A stretch of 64,000 nucleotides of DNA from Agromyces mediolanus (GCF_014648575.1 NZ_BMRJ01000007.1:1-64000), one strand, 5' to 3'. Shown: positions 12,004-22,217, counted from the stretch's first letter. The notes: generated by a model not told the origin, from the sequence alone. Numbers and translations: made by a program.

Positions 12004-12805
12004 GACCGAGCAGACCGAGCAGAGCGAGGGCGTGCAGGATCCGGCCGGGCAAGAGGTCACGACGACGGATGCCTCGGCCGAGGCATCCGCGATCGAGGCA
12101 TCCGCGATCGAGGCATCCGCGATCGAGGCATCCGGAACGGAGGCGTCCGCCGACGAGGCGCCGGAGCTCTCCGTCGCGACGCCCCTCGACGTGCCCGGCC
12201 AGCACCGGCTCGACCTCGACCGCGCCATCGAGGCGATCCTGTTCATCTCCGACGAGCCGCTCGGCGTCGTCCAGCTCGCGGCGACGGTCGCGCGGCCCGT
12301 CGCCGAGGTGCGCGCCGCGATCGCCCGCCTCGTCGCCGACTACGACGGCACCGGCACCTCGGGGGAGCCCCGCACCGACGTGGCCGAGGCGCCCGCCCTC
12401 GTCGGCGGCGGCCGGCGCGCCTTCGAGCTGCGCGAGGTCGGCGGCGGCTGGCGCTTCTACGTGCGCCAGGAGTACGACGCGCTCGTCGCCGGCTTCGTGC
12501 TGACGCAGACCTCGACCAAGCTCTCCCAGGCGGCGCTCGAGACGCTCGCCGTGATCGCGTACAAGCAGCCGATCTCCCGCTCGCAGGTCGCCTCGATCCG
12601 CGCCGTGAACGTCGACTCGGTGGTGCGCACCCTGCTCGGCCGCGGCCTCGTGACCGAGGTCGACACCGACCCCGAGACGGGTGCGATCCTCTACGGCACG
12701 ACCGAGCAGCTCCTCGTCCACCTCGGCATCAACTCGCTCGACGAACTACCGCACATCTCGCCGCTCCTCGACGACGGCCAGGAAGGATTCGATCTCGATG
12801 GCTGA
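11993..12805 (+). CDS. scpB: Segregation and condensation protein B
   Basis: 270 residues, kleisin-interacting winged-helix partner of ScpA. The conserved core runs from DRAIEAILFISDEPLG to LGRGLVTEVDTDPETGAILYGTTE. The N-terminal 65 residues are a low-complexity extension with repeated E-A-S-A-I units encoded by a 15-bp DNA repeat. ATG 11993 lies inside the scpA end. Confidence 0.95.
   Translation: MTTETEQTEQSEGVQDPAGQEVTTTDASAEASAIEASAIEASAIEASGTEASADEAPELSVATPLDVPGQHRLDLDRAIEAILFISDEPLGVVQLAATVARPVAEVRAAIARLVADYDGTGTSGEPRTDVAEAPALVGGGRRAFELREVGGGWRFYVRQEYDALVAGFVLTQTSTKLSQAALETLAVIAYKQPISRSQVASIRAVNVDSVVRTLLGRGLVTEVDTDPETGAILYGTTEQLLVHLGINSLDELPHISPLLDDGQEGFDLDG
12067..12133 (+). repeat. 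15-bp tandem repeats in scpB built on GAGGCATCC
   Basis: GAGGCATCCGCGATC repeats with a 15-bp period (GAGGCATCC at 12080, 12095, 12110, 12125), preceded by an inverted copy GGATGCCTC at 12067. The units encode the E-A-S-A-I repeats of ScpB. Five of the nineteen copies of this nonamer that I find in the window are here. Confidence 0.9.
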
Positions 12806-13604
12806 GCCCGTCACCCCCACAGAGCCCGCAGCGGGCGGCCCGCAGCGCCTGCAGAAGGTGCTGTCCGCCGCCGGCGTCGCCTCGCGCCGGGTCATCGAGG
12901 ACTACCTCGTGCAGGGTCGCATCGAGGTGAACGGGAAGGTCGTGACCGAGCTCGGCACCCGGGTCGACCCCGCGATCGACCAGGTGTCCGTCGACGGCGT
13001 CGCCGTGCAGCTCGACACGGCGAAGCGCTACTACGTGCTGAACAAACCGACGGGCGTCGTGTCGTCGATGAAGGACGAGCAGGGCCGCCCCGACCTCCGC
13101 CGCTTCACCGACGAACTCGACGACCGCGTCTACAACGTCGGCCGCCTCGACGCGGAGACGAGCGGCCTGCTGCTCCTCACGAACGACGGCGAGCTCGCCC
13201 ACGTGCTCGCCCACCCGTCGTTCGGGGTCGAGAAGACCTACATCGCGAAGGTGCGCGGCCGCGTGACCCCGCAGACGCTGCAGCGCCTGAAGCAGGGGGT
13301 CGAGCTCGACGACGGACCCATCCGGGCCGATCGGGCGAAGCTCCTGCAGGCGCAGGGCGACGCGCGGCACAGCATCGTCGAGCTCACCCTGCACTCCGGC
13401 CGCAACCGCATCGTGCGCCGCATGCTGAAGGAGGTGGGGCACCCCGTCGTCGAGCTCGTGCGCCGCCAGTTCGGGCCGCTGCACCTTGGTACACTCAGGT
13501 CCGGTCAGCTCCGGGAGCTGACGAAGGCCGAGCGCGGCGCACTGCTGACCATCGCCCGTCAGGCCGAGGCGGCGCGCGGAACCGCCGGCGCGAAGGAGGA
13601 CTGA
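12798..13604 (+). CDS. rluB: rRNA pseudouridine synthase, RsuA/RluB family
   Basis: 268 residues. An N-terminal S4 domain (RLQKVLSAAGVASRR) is followed by the pseudouridine synthase core with VGRLDAETSGLLLLTNDG, which holds the catalytic Asp, and the GRNRIVRRMLKEVGHPV motif. It probably modifies 23S rRNA in the peptidyl transferase region, by analogy with RluB. ATG 12798 overlaps scpB by 8 bp. Confidence 0.92.
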   Translation: MAEPVTPTEPAAGGPQRLQKVLSAAGVASRRVIEDYLVQGRIEVNGKVVTELGTRVDPAIDQVSVDGVAVQLDTAKRYYVLNKPTGVVSSMKDEQGRPDLRRFTDELDDRVYNVGRLDAETSGLLLLTNDGELAHVLAHPSFGVEKTYIAKVRGRVTPQTLQRLKQGVELDDGPIRADRAKLLQAQGDARHSIVELTLHSGRNRIVRRMLKEVGHPVVELVRRQFGPLHLGTLRSGQLRELTKAERGALLTIARQAEAARGTAGAKED

Positions 13605-13605
13605 C

Positions 13606-14688
13606 GTGGTCGAGTCACGACTGACCGGCCCGGTCCGGATCGTCGGCGCGGGCCTGCTCGGCACGAGCGTCGCGCTGGGGCTCCGCTCGCGCGGCATCGA
13701 GGTGATCCTCGACGACGCCTCGCCGACGCACGTGGCGATCGCGGCGGACCTCGGCGCCGGCCGCCCCGCCGCGCCGGGCGACGCCCCGCAGCTCGTCGTC
13801 GTCGCGGTGCCGCCGGACGTCACCGCCCGCGTCGTCGCGGCCGAGCTCGAGGCGTACCCCGACGCGATCGTCACCGACGTCGCGAGCGTGAAGGCCGGAA
13901 TCCTGGCCGAGCTCGTCGCGCAGGGCGCCGACGTCTCCCGGTACATCGGCTCGCACCCGCTCGCCGGTCGCGAGCGCGGCGGCCCGCTGTCGGCCCGCGC
14001 CGACCTCTTCGTCGGCCGGCCGTGGGTCGTGGCCGCCCACGACGCGATCAGCTACCAGCGTGCGGGCGCCATCGACGACCTCATCCTCGACCTGGGGGCG
14101 ACCCTCGTCGAGATGACTCCGGAGGAGCACGACCGCGGCGTCGCGCTCATCTCGCACGTGCCGCAGGTGGTGTCGAGCGTCATGGCGCGGCGGTTCATCG
14201 ACGCGCCGAACGCCGCGCTCGGCCTGGCCGGGCAGGGCGTGCGCGACGTCACCCGCATCGCGGCCAGCGACCCCGACCTGTGGGTGCAGATCCTCGGTGC
14301 GAACGCCGAGCCGGTGCACGACATCCTCGTGGCCGTGCGCGACGACCTCGACCGCTTCATCGAGGCGCTCGAGGCCCCGCAGGCGCCCGGGGCGCGGCGC
14401 CGCGTCGCCGAGGAGCTCGCCGCGGGCAATACGGGCGTCTCGCGCCTGCCCGGCAAGCACGGCACCGACAAGCGCTTCACGACCGTCATCGTCATGGTCG
14501 ACGACCGTGCGGGCGAGCTCGCGCGCCTGCTCGCCGAGATCGGCGAGATCGGCGTCAACCTCGAGGACCTGCGCCTCGAGCACTCGCCGGGCCGCCAGGT
14601 CGGCCTCGCCGAGGTGCAGGTGGTGCCCGAGGCCGCCGAGCGCCTGAGCGAGGAGCTCGCCGCCCGCGGTTGGCGCATCGCCGGCTGA
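13606..14688 (+). CDS. tyrA: Prephenate dehydrogenase with ACT domain
   Basis: 360 residues. It oxidises prephenate to 4-hydroxyphenylpyruvate in tyrosine synthesis. The N-terminal NAD-binding loop is [13 protein letters not shown], followed by DVASVKAG and the [11 protein letters not shown] motif. Residues from about 285 form a C-terminal ACT domain ([26 protein letters not shown], split here by eye), consistent with tyrosine feedback. GTG 13606 follows the rluB stop by one base. Confidence 0.93.
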   Translation: MVESRLTGPVRIVGAGLLGTSVALGLRSRGIEVILDDASPTHVAIAADLGAGRPAAPGDAPQLVVVAVPPDVTARVVAAELEAYPDAIVTDVASVKAGILAELVAQGADVSRYIGSHPLAGRERGGPLSARADLFVGRPWVVAAHDAISYQRAGAIDDLILDLGATLVEMTPEEHDRGVALISHVPQVVSSVMARRFIDAPNAALGLAGQGVRDVTRIAASDPDLWVQILGANAEPVHDILVAVRDDLDRFIEALEAPQAPGARRRVAEELAAGNTGVSRLPGKHGTDKRFTTVIVMVDDRAGELARLLAEIGEIGVNLEDLRLEHSPGRQVGLAEVQVVPEAAERLSEELAARGWRIAG

Positions 14689-14752
14689 CCCCCGGCCAGG
14701 CGTCCGCGCCACCGACCGTTCCCGATCGCACCCGAACCCTGGAGGCATCCCC

Positions 14753-15424
14753 GTGCAGCACCCCCTCGTCGTCGCCGTCGACGGTCCCGCCGGCAGCGGC
14801 AAGTCGAGCGTCTCGAAGGCGGTCGCGCGCCGTCTCGGCTACGGCTTCCTCGACACCGGTGCCGCGTACCGGGCGCTCGCCTGGCATGTAGCCCACTCGG
14901 GCGTCGACCCGGAGGACACGGCGGCGGTCGTGGCTTCCCTCGACGCCTTCGACTACGGCATCGGCACCGACCCCGACGGCTACCGGGTCCGGGTCGGCGA
15001 GCACGACGTCACCGAGGCGATCCGGGAGCCGCGGATCTCCGGCATCGTGAGCGCCGTGGCGCGCGTGCCCGAGGTGCGGGCGCACCTGATCGGCCTGTTC
15101 CGCGCCATCATCGCGGCGGAGCTCCGCCCCGGGATCGTCGTCGAGGGTCGCGACATCACGACGGTCGTCGCGCCCGACGCGCAGGTGCGGATCCTCCTCA
15201 CCGCGAGCGAGGAGGTGCGGATGTCGCGACGGGCCGCCGAGCTCGCCGGGCACGACGCCGCGGCGACCGGGGCGCAGCTCCGGGCCCGCGACCGGGCCGA
15301 CTCGAAGGTCGTCGACTTCCTGAACGCCGCCGAGGGCGTCACCCTCGTCGACTCGACCGAGCTGGACTTCGGCCAGACGATCGACGCCGTGATCTCGGTG
15401 ATCCGCGCGGCCGACGATCGCTAG
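14753..15424 (+). CDS. cmk: Cytidylate kinase
   Basis: 223 residues. P-loop GPAGSGKSS at 11-19, then LDTGAAYRA and [10 protein letters not shown], all typical of (d)CMP kinase. GTG 14753 is preceded by GGAGGCATCCCC, giving a ribosome binding site. Its TAG stop (15422-15424) overlaps the stop of the convergent membrane-protein gene through a shared CTAG. Confidence 0.95.
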   Translation: MQHPLVVAVDGPAGSGKSSVSKAVARRLGYGFLDTGAAYRALAWHVAHSGVDPEDTAAVVASLDAFDYGIGTDPDGYRVRVGEHDVTEAIREPRISGIVSAVARVPEVRAHLIGLFRAIIAAELRPGIVVEGRDITTVVAPDAQVRILLTASEEVRMSRRAAELAGHDAAATGAQLRARDRADSKVVDFLNAAEGVTLVDSTELDFGQTIDAVISVIRAADDR

Positions 15425-16260
15425 AGGAACTGCTCGAACAGCCCGAGCTCCGAGGCGGCGCTGCGGGCGAGGATGAAGCCGACGATGCCGACGATCCACG
15501 CCGTGTTCTCGCTCGCCGTGCGCTCGAGCCAGGCGGCGAGCCGCTCCAATGGCGCCTTCACGAGCGGCGCCGCGACGATCCGCAGCACGAGCAGCACGAG
15601 GGCGGGGGCGATCATCAGCAGGCAGTATCCGGCCAGCGCGCCGAAGCGCAGGGGCATGCTGAGCTCTGCCTCGGCGAGCATGCCCATCGCCACGAGGTAG
15701 GGCAGCATCGTCGCGACCTCGATGAGCCCGGCGCCGAGCGCGACGGCCATGACGGTGAGGGGCGACGTGCCGTCGGCGAGCAGCCGGTCGCGCCAGCGGG
15801 CGATCCGGCCGCCCGGGGCGGGGTCGACCGCGGCCGGCGTCGCGTCCGAGGCATCCGCCGCCCCTGCGGCAGCGTCCGGCAGCGCGCCGCCGCGCGCCGC
15901 GCTCGCCACGCGCTCGGCCGCTGCGGCCTCCCGCTTCTTCTTCGCCTGCTCGTTCGTGGGCATCGCGAAGGCGACGACGAGCAGTCCCGCCCCGAGCAGG
16001 AGCCGGATCCACAGCCCCGTCGTCGAGCTCAGGAAGCTCTGCGCCACGTCGACGAGATTCACGAGGCCGAGCATGAAGAGGATGCCGACGAGCAGGTAGA
16101 AGACGGCGATCGTCACGAGGTAGAGCAGCACCCGACTGCCGCGCAGGCGCGGCGCGAGCAGCAGGAACACCGGGATGAGCAGCGTGCCGATGCTCAGGCC
16201 GTCGACGAGGGCGAGCACCGCGAGGGTGATGGCGAGCGGTGCATCGGTCAGGAGGTCCAT
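15421..16260 (-). CDS. GAP/SfLAP-type integral membrane protein
   Basis: 279 residues with about six hydrophobic segments in two groups of three, separated by a charged, Ala-rich cytoplasmic-type loop ([17 protein letters not shown] then about 60 residues). The start [24 protein letters not shown] (split when aligned) resembles the GAP family found beside glycopeptidolipid and sulfolipid genes in mycobacteria, where members help move lipids. It lies divergent from the two-component system, which suggests control by it. Function is not established. Confidence 0.75.
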   Translation of the reverse strand: MDLLTDAPLAITLAVLALVDGLSIGTLLIPVFLLLAPRLRGSRVLLYLVTIAVFYLLVGILFMLGLVNLVDVAQSFLSSTTGLWIRLLLGAGLLVVAFAMPTNEQAKKKREAAAAERVASAARGGALPDAAAGAADASDATPAAVDPAPGGRIARWRDRLLADGTSPLTVMAVALGAGLIEVATMLPYLVAMGMLAEAELSMPLRFGALAGYCLLMIAPALVLLVLRIVAAPLVKAPLERLAAWLERTASENTAWIVGIVGFILARSAASELGLFEQFL

Positions 16261-16378
16261 GCGACCAGGCTCGCGCGATCTCCGGGCGCGCGGATCGGGC
16301 GGAGGACGGAGACGCGCCGATCCGCGCCTCGTCCTTTCGGAGGAGGAGCGGCCGGCCGCGGCATGCTTCGATGGAGGC

Positions 16379-17572
16379 ATGCAGGAGAACGACGACGGCA
16401 CGGCGCTGCGCTGGGTGCGCCGGCACCGCCCGCTCGTCGACGCCGTCGGCATCGCGGCGATCAGCGCGATCGCGGCCGCCATGGGGCTGAACCAGGTCTG
16501 GGACGCGCTCAGCGTGCTCCCGGAGCCGGTCTCCCCGTGGTGGGGCTTCGCCCTGTCGATCCCCGCGTTCATCGCGGTGGCGCTCAAGCAGCGGATGCCG
16601 CGCACGGGACTCGCCGTCGCCGCCACGATCAGCGTGATCTCCCTGTTCACGGTCGGCGGCATCGGTGGCCTGATCGCCCTGCTCGACCTGCTCTGGCTCG
16701 TTACGGTGCGCGCGACGCCGGCGGCCAGACGGCGCATCCTGATCGGCTGCGGCGTCGTGATCGCGGCGTTCACCGTGCTCACGCTCGTCGTGACCGGCGA
16801 GGTGCGCATGGCCGTGCTCGTCGGCCTGCAGCTCGGCGCGCTGCTCGGCACCGACTACTGGTGGGCGACGGCGGTGGCGCAGGCGAACGAGCTCGCCGAG
16901 CTCCACCGGCGAGAGGCCGCCGAGCTCGTGCGGCACGCCGAGCGCGACCGTGACACTGCGCTGCAGCACGAGCGCGACGCGATGGCGCGCGAGCTGCACG
17001 ACCTCGTCGCCGGTCACGTCTCGGCCATGGCGATCCGCGCCGAGGCGGCCCTGTCGGGTCCCCAGGACGGCGAGGGGGATCGGGCGGCGCTCCAGGCCGT
17101 GCGGGATTCGAGCCTCGAAGCGCACGAGGCCCTCCGCTCGATGATCGCCGTGCTCCGGGCAGGCGGGGGCGAGCTCGTCGTCCCACCGCGGCTCGACCGG
17201 GTGGCCGACTACGTCGATGCCGCGCGTCGCGCGGGACTCGAGGTGCGCTTCGACGGCCCCGCCGCGACCGAGCTGCCCGCGCCCGTCGAACAGCTCGCCG
17301 CACGGGTGGTGCAGGAGAGCCTCGCCAACTGCGTACGCCACGCCGCCGGGGGGCGGGTCGCCGTGTCGATCGAGACCGATGCGGGCGGACTGCTCGTGCG
17401 GGTCGACTCCCGCGACGGCCGCCCGCTGGAACGGCCGAGCCTGCCGGGCAACGGCTCCGGCCTCGCGATGCTCGCCGAGCGGGTGCGGGCGCTCGGCGGG
17501 CGCTTCGACGCGGGTCCCGTCGGCGCCGGCTGGTCGGTGCGCGCCGCGCTTCCGCTGGAGCCCGCCGCATGA
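16379..17572 (+). CDS. Sensor histidine kinase, NarL-partner (HisKA_3) type
   Basis: 397 residues. Four to five N-terminal membrane helices (about 20-165) with little extracytoplasmic sequence suggest membrane-stress or lipid sensing. The HisKA_3 motif ERDAMARELHDLVAGHV places the phospho-acceptor at His207. The HATPase_c domain has the N-box QESLANCVRHA and G-box NGSGLAMLAERVRALGG. ATG 16379 is preceded by TTCGAT with a 6-nt gap. It overlaps the response regulator by 4 bp. Confidence 0.9.
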   Translation: MQENDDGTALRWVRRHRPLVDAVGIAAISAIAAAMGLNQVWDALSVLPEPVSPWWGFALSIPAFIAVALKQRMPRTGLAVAATISVISLFTVGGIGGLIALLDLLWLVTVRATPAARRRILIGCGVVIAAFTVLTLVVTGEVRMAVLVGLQLGALLGTDYWWATAVAQANELAELHRREAAELVRHAERDRDTALQHERDAMARELHDLVAGHVSAMAIRAEAALSGPQDGEGDRAALQAVRDSSLEAHEALRSMIAVLRAGGGELVVPPRLDRVADYVDAARRAGLEVRFDGPAATELPAPVEQLAARVVQESLANCVRHAAGGRVAVSIETDAGGLLVRVDSRDGRPLERPSLPGNGSGLAMLAERVRALGGRFDAGPVGAGWSVRAALPLEPAA

Positions 17573-18267
17573 GCGCGCCGCGGGTGCTCCTCGTCGACGA
17601 CCACGGCGCCATCCGGGAGGCGCTGCGGATCATGCTCGAGTCGCACGGCCTCGTCGTCGTGGGCGAGGCGGCCGACGGCGAGACCGCCGTGCGGAACGCG
17701 AGCGCGCTGCGGCCGGACGTCGTGCTGATGGACCTCCGCATGCCAGGCATGGGCGGGGTCGCCGCGACCCGCGAGATCCACGAGCAGGGGCTCGCCGACG
17801 TGCTCGTGCTCACGAGCTTCGACGAGGACGAGCTCGTGTTCGGTGCGATCCGCGCCGGCGCGGCCGGCTTCCTGCTGAAGACGGCGGATGCCGCGACCCT
17901 CGTCGACGCGGTGCACCGGGTCGCGGCGGGGGAGGGTCTGCTCGATCCGCGAGTCACCAGGCGTGCGCTCGCCGCACTCGCCGGAGCGGGCGAGGGGCCG
18001 GTCGGCCTCGGCCGGGCGCGGGCCGGGGAACGCGGCGAGCCGGGGGCGCCGGCCCGGGCCGTCCCCGACGCCGCCGGACTGACCGGCCGGGAGCGTGACG
18101 TGCTCGACGGCATGGCGCTCGGCCGCTCGAACGCCGAGCTCGCCGAGGCGCTCGGCATCTCGCTGCCGACCGTGAAGACGCATGTCTCGAACGTGCTGGC
18201 GAAGCTCGGCGCCCGCAGCCGGAGTCACGCCGTCGCCATTGCGCGGGGGCTCGACGCCGGTCGCTGA
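17569..18267 (+). CDS. Response regulator, NarL/FixJ family
   Basis: 232 residues. Receiver domain with VLLVDDH, phospho-acceptor Asp55 in [10 protein letters not shown], and the switch Thr in LVLTSFD and Lys in FLLKTADA. A 35-residue Gly/Arg/Ala linker leads to a LuxR-type helix-turn-helix ([25 protein letters not shown] region, split). It forms an operon with the kinase by ATGA overlap. Likely target is the divergent membrane-protein gene at 15421-16260. Confidence 0.92.
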   Translation: MSAPRVLLVDDHGAIREALRIMLESHGLVVVGEAADGETAVRNASALRPDVVLMDLRMPGMGGVAATREIHEQGLADVLVLTSFDEDELVFGAIRAGAAGFLLKTADAATLVDAVHRVAAGEGLLDPRVTRRALAALAGAGEGPVGLGRARAGERGEPGAPARAVPDAAGLTGRERDVLDGMALGRSNAELAEALGISLPTVKTHVSNVLAKLGARSRSHAVAIARGLDAGR

Positions 18268-18392
18268 GACGGTTCCATGCGGCCAGCAGGCCCCCTCGGG
18301 ACGGGGTTCTGCGGGGACATCCGGCCTTCCCAGCTCGGGTACGGCAGACTAGAGGGCGCGCGATCGCGCCCACGACGTTTCCAGGAGACCCC
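18268..18392 (+). promoter_or_regulatory. der upstream region with 18-bp palindrome
   Basis: No gene is seen here. It contains GCAGACTAGAGG, a possible -10 region, followed by a perfect 18-bp palindrome at 18354-18371 (GGGCGCG, CGAT, CGCGCCC). CCAGGAGACCCC gives the der ribosome binding site. The palindrome may be an operator or an RNA hairpin in the leader. Confidence 0.45.
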
Positions 18393-19904
18393 ATGAGCGA
18401 CCACGACGACGAGTTCGAGGCCCACGACGACGACCTCGCCGAGCGCCTCGCCGACGTCGACGACGACCTTGCCGAGCAGCGGGCGGCCGCGCTCCGCAGC
18501 GGCCTCGACGAGTACGAACTCGACGACGAGGACCTCGACCTGCTCGAGCTCTCCGAGGAGGGCGAGGAGGGCATCCAGTACCTTCCGGCCCTGCCGGTCA
18601 TCGCCATCGTCGGCCGTCCGAACGTCGGCAAGTCGGCGCTCGTGAACCGCATCCTCGGCCGCCGCGAGGCCGTCGTCGAGGACACGCCCGGCGTCACCCG
18701 CGACCGCGTCTCGTACAAGGGCGAGTGGCTCGACCGCCGCTTCACCCTCGTCGACACCGGTGGCTGGGAGCCCGACGCCAAGGGCATCGACGCCTCCGTC
18801 GCCGCGCAGGCCGAGGTCGCGATCGACCTCAGCGACGTGGTGCTCTTCGTCGTCGACGCGACCGTCGGCGCCACCTCGACCGACGAGCACGTCGTCCGTC
18901 TGCTGCGCAAGACGAAGAAGCCCGTCTTCCTCGTCGCGAACAAGGTCGACGACGCTCGCCAGGAGCCCGAGGCCGCCGCGCTGTGGAACCTCGGCCTCGG
19001 CGAGCCGCACCCCGTCTCCGCGCTGCACGGCCGCGGCGTCGCCGACCTCCTCGAGTCGGTCTTCAAGGTGCTGCCCGTGGTCTCGGCCGTCGCGAAGCAG
19101 GAGATCGGCGGGCCCCGTCGCGTCGCCATCGTCGGCCGCCCGAACGTCGGCAAGTCGAGCCTGCTGAACAAGACCGCCCGCGAGGAGCGCGTCGTCGTGA
19201 ACGAGCTCGCCGGCACCACGCGCGACCCGGTCGACGAGCAGATCGAGCTCGCCGGCAAGGTGTGGCGCTTCGTCGACACCGCGGGCATCCGCCGCCGCGT
19301 GCACCTGCAGCAGGGCGCCGACTTCTACGCCTCCCTGCGCACGCAGGCGGCGCTCGAGAAGGCCGAGGTCGCGATCGTCGTGCTCGACGTCTCGCAGCCG
19401 ATCTCGGAGCAGGACGTGCGCATCATCGACCTCGTGCTCGAGTCGGGCCGCGCGCTCGTGCTCGCCTACAACAAGTGGGACCTGCTCGACGACGACCGCC
19501 GCCGCTACCTCGAGCGCGAGATCGAGCAGGACATGCACCACGTCGCGTGGGCGCCCCGGGTGAACATCTCGGCGCGCACCGGCCGGCACCTCGAGAAGCT
19601 CGTGCCCGCGCTCGAGACCGCGCTCGAGTCGTGGGACACCCGCATCCCGACGGGCAAGTTCAACGCCTTCCTCACCGAGCTCACGCAGGAGCACCCGCAC
19701 CCCGTGCGCGGCGGCAAGCAGCCCCGCATCCTGTTCGGCACCCAGGTCTCGACCCGGCCGCCGACCTTCGTGCTGTTCACGACCGGATTCCTCGACCCGG
19801 GGTACCGCCGCTTCATCCAGCGGCGCCTGCGCGAGATCTACGGCTTCGAGGGCAGCCCGATCGTCGTGAACATGCGCGTGCGGGAGAAGCGGCAGCGCCG
19901 CTGA
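18393..19904 (+). CDS. der: Ribosome biogenesis GTPase Der (EngA)
   Basis: 503 residues with two tandem G domains. Both have the P-loop GRPNVGKS (first at 74-81), the G2/G3 pairs TPGVTRD with DTGGWE and GTTRD with DTAGI, and NKVD or NKWD specificity motifs. A KH-like C-terminal domain follows. The first 65 residues are an acidic extension, which is common in actinobacterial Der. Der acts in 50S assembly. It normally follows cmk directly; here three genes intervene. Confidence 0.95.
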   Translation: MSDHDDEFEAHDDDLAERLADVDDDLAEQRAAALRSGLDEYELDDEDLDLLELSEEGEEGIQYLPALPVIAIVGRPNVGKSALVNRILGRREAVVEDTPGVTRDRVSYKGEWLDRRFTLVDTGGWEPDAKGIDASVAAQAEVAIDLSDVVLFVVDATVGATSTDEHVVRLLRKTKKPVFLVANKVDDARQEPEAAALWNLGLGEPHPVSALHGRGVADLLESVFKVLPVVSAVAKQEIGGPRRVAIVGRPNVGKSSLLNKTAREERVVVNELAGTTRDPVDEQIELAGKVWRFVDTAGIRRRVHLQQGADFYASLRTQAALEKAEVAIVVLDVSQPISEQDVRIIDLVLESGRALVLAYNKWDLLDDDRRRYLEREIEQDMHHVAWAPRVNISARTGRHLEKLVPALETALESWDTRIPTGKFNAFLTELTQEHPHPVRGGKQPRILFGTQVSTRPPTFVLFTTGFLDPGYRRFIQRRLREIYGFEGSPIVVNMRVREKRQRR

Positions 19905-19956
19905 GCCGGTGCGCCGTTCCCCGTCGCCGCCGCGTCGTCGCTGAGTGCGCCCGCGC

Positions 19957-20193
19957 ATGGAGCTCACGGTCCGGGTGAAGCCCGGCAGCCGCAAGGGCCC
20001 GCTCGTGGAGCCGTCGCCGGATGATCCGGCGGCGGCGCTCACGGTCTTCGTGCGCGAGCGCGCGGTGGATGGCGCGGCGAACGCCGGGGTGATCCAGGCG
20101 CTCGCCGCGCACTTCGAGGTGCCGCGCCGCGATGTGGTGATCGTGCGCGGCGAGACGTCGCGCATCAAGCGGGTGCGGATCGAGGGGCGCTGA
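19957..20193 (+). CDS. DUF167 / YggU family protein
   Basis: 78 residues starting ELTVRVKPGSRKGP, with the conserved VDGAANAGVIQALAAHF segment and the ending RIKRVRIEG of the family. Function is unknown for the family, although the fold is solved in E. coli and archaeal members. ATG 19957 fits the family's usual start; GTG 19945 is an alternative. No clear ribosome binding site is seen. Confidence 0.8.
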   Translation: MELTVRVKPGSRKGPLVEPSPDDPAAALTVFVRERAVDGAANAGVIQALAAHFEVPRRDVVIVRGETSRIKRVRIEGR

Positions 20194-20229
20194 CACCGGG
20201 TGCCCGCTGGCGTCGCCCGCGCCTGCCCG

Positions 20230-20841
20230 TCAGAACTCGAGCTGCATGACCGCGCGGCTCGGCGAGGGGCGACCCGCCTCGGTGAAGCCGGCTCCCGCGA
20301 ACATCGACACCGTGCCGTGGAAGAGCTCGGCGGCCGACACCGTGCTCTTCGCGCTCGGGTCGACGGCGTAGGCCTCCAGCACTCGGGCGCCGTGCTCGCG
20401 CGCATAGGTGACGGCCGCCTCGGCGAGGGCGGCCCCGACGCCGCGGCGGCGGTACGCGCGGGGGACCACGAAGCAGCTGACGGCCCACACGCGCTCGTCG
20501 TCGAGCTCGGGCTGGGCCGAACCGGTGCGCACGATCGTGCTGCGGGCCACGCGCGAGAGGGCCGGGCGCGGTTCGACGGCGCACCAGCCGACGGGGGTCT
20601 CGCCGTCGTAGGCGAGGAGCCCGGGCCCCGGGCCGTCGGCCGCGAGCTGTGCCTCGAGCCGGTCGTGGAGCGTCTCTGCGCCGACCTCGCGCCAGTCGCG
20701 GCCGGGGATCTTGTACCACTGGCACCAGCAGGTGGCCGGGTCGCCCTTGGTGCCGAACACCGCCTCGACGTCGGCGAAGGGCGCTTCGTCGGCGGGGATG
20801 ACGGTGAGGCTCGGATGCGTCGTCGGAATCACGGTGGCCAT
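20230..20841 (-). CDS. GNAT family N-acetyltransferase
   Basis: 203 residues. The acetyl-CoA loop is in VVPRAYRRRGVGAALAEAAV and the substrate half carries CWCQWYKIPGRDW, typical of a GNAT subgroup found in actinobacteria. Substrate is unknown. The start has TAGCGT exactly 6 nt upstream (20848-20853, minus strand), so it is probably leaderless. It is divergent from the MarR gene, 73 bp away. Confidence 0.85.
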   Translation of the reverse strand: MATVIPTTHPSLTVIPADEAPFADVEAVFGTKGDPATCWCQWYKIPGRDWREVGAETLHDRLEAQLAADGPGPGLLAYDGETPVGWCAVEPRPALSRVARSTIVRTGSAQPELDDERVWAVSCFVVPRAYRRRGVGAALAEAAVTYAREHGARVLEAYAVDPSAKSTVSAAELFHGTVSMFAGAGFTEAGRPSPSRAVMQLEF

Positions 20842-20894
20842 GTCGTCACGCTAGCGGGTGGGGCCGACAGCACGAATATCGTGAAGTGAGGTAA

Positions 20895-20910
20895 TGATGT
20901 AGTAACATCA
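20895..20910 (+). promoter_or_regulatory. MarR operator overlapping its own -10 box
   Basis: TGATGT-AGTA-ACATCA is a perfect 6-bp inverted repeat ending 4 bases before the MarR start. A TAACAT box (20903-20908), 6 nt before ATG 20915, lies inside the right half. Binding here would block the leaderless promoter, so negative autoregulation is likely. Confidence 0.65.
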
Positions 20911-20914
20911 CAGT

Positions 20915-21361
20915 ATGGACGTCACGATTCTCGACCGGCTGCTGCAGATCGGCGAGCTGTTCCAGCACGACATGGCCCGTGCCTTCGCCGGCACCGGCCT
21001 CACGAGCGCCCGCGTGCGCGTGCTCTGGGTGCTGCAGCACGGCGGCCCCATGACGCAGCAGGCGCTCGCCGCAGCGCTCGAGGTCAGTCCGAGGAACGTC
21101 ACCGGTCTCGTCGATGCGCTCGAGGCATCCGGCCATGTCCGTCGAACGCCGCACCCGAGCGACCGGCGGGCCGTGCTGGTCGAGCTCAGCGAGACCGCTC
21201 GGCGGACGATGGCGCAGATGCAGCGCGATCACGCCGAGCTGTCGGCGACGCTGCTCGACGCCGTCGAGCCGGGGGAGCGGGCCGCCGTGGAGCGCGGCGT
21301 CGCCGCGATCGCCGACCGGCTCGCCGTGCTCGTCGCCGAGGCGCGAGAGGCCGAGTCGTGA
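20915..21361 (+). CDS. MarR family transcriptional regulator
   Basis: 148 residues with the winged-helix core TQQALAAALEVSPRNVTGLVDALEA (split) followed by the DRRAVLVELSETARRTM wing, typical of MarR. It is leaderless with an operator in its promoter. Its stop overlaps the GTG of the membrane protein behind it by 4 bp, making that protein its likely target. Effector unknown. Confidence 0.9.
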   Translation: MDVTILDRLLQIGELFQHDMARAFAGTGLTSARVRVLWVLQHGGPMTQQALAAALEVSPRNVTGLVDALEASGHVRRTPHPSDRRAVLVELSETARRTMAQMQRDHAELSATLLDAVEPGERAAVERGVAAIADRLAVLVAEAREAES

Positions 21362-22032
21362 GCGGGGCGAGCTCCGGTGGCTCGAGCTCCGGCGGCCGGG
21401 TCGCCCGTCTCGGAGGGGTGCTGAAGCGCGCGCTCGTGATGGAGCTGCGCGTCTACGAGAGCCTCTGGCGCTTCGTCGCGCGGCGCCCGGCTGTCGCGCC
21501 CGGCGCCGTCGGCATCGGCTACCACAAGCCCGTGCTGACGGTGCTCTGGATCTTCATCGTGCTCTCGGCCGTCGAGATCCCGATCATCGACCTCATCGTG
21601 CATCGCTGGCCGCCGGTGCGCATCGCGATGCTCGTGCTCGGCATCTGGGGCGTGACGTGGATGCTCGGCCTGCTCTGCGCGATGCTGACCCGCCCGCACG
21701 CCGTCGGGCCGGAGGGGATCCGGGTGCGCCAGGGGCTCGAACTCGACGTGCCGCTCAGCTGGGACGACATCGCCTCCGTCGCGATCACGAAGCACGTCGA
21801 CGAGCCGAAGTCGCCGCGGGTCGCCGGCGGCGTGCTCGCCGTGCGGCAGCAGGACGAGACCAACGTCGAGCTCGTGCTCGAGCGGCCGACCGCCGTCAGG
21901 CTGCCGGGCCGGGCGCCCCGTGGTGGTGCGCACGAGGTCGAGGTCGTGCGGTTCTGGGCCGACGAGCCGCGAGCGCTGCTGGACGCTGCGCGAGCGTTCC
22001 TCGTGGGGGAGCCGGCCGCGCGGCGCGACTGA
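21358..22032 (+). CDS. Membrane protein with PH-like cytoplasmic domain (hypothetical)
   Basis: 224 residues. A Gly/Ser-rich start, then two hydrophobic helices (VLTVLWIFIVLSAVEIPII and RIAMLVLGIWGVTWMLGLL), then a beta-rich domain (GPEGIRVRQGLELDVPLSWDDI) resembling bacterial PH-like membrane proteins. It is co-transcribed with the MarR gene. I do not recognise a specific function. Confidence 0.7.
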   Translation: MSGASSGGSSSGGRVARLGGVLKRALVMELRVYESLWRFVARRPAVAPGAVGIGYHKPVLTVLWIFIVLSAVEIPIIDLIVHRWPPVRIAMLVLGIWGVTWMLGLLCAMLTRPHAVGPEGIRVRQGLELDVPLSWDDIASVAITKHVDEPKSPRVAGGVLAVRQQDETNVELVLERPTAVRLPGRAPRGGAHEVEVVRFWADEPRALLDAARAFLVGEPAARRD

Positions 22033-22100
22033 GTCGCCCCGGCTCGCGCCCGCTCCGGATGCCTCGGCCGGGTGTGCACGAAGGGCCCTCCGGAACCCGC

Positions 22101-22106
22101 TATGAT
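22101..22106 (+). promoter_or_regulatory. -10 box of the tRNA-Pro gene
   Basis: TATGAT is a strong -10 match 34 nt before the tRNA. The leader has a small hairpin (CGGCG-GAAT-CGCCG). A -35 element is not convincing. Confidence 0.6.
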
Positions 22107-22139
22107 GGTCAAGTTGCCTCGGCGGAATCGCCGGAGCAT

Positions 22140-22213
<74 letters not shown>

Positions 22214-22217
22214 CCGA

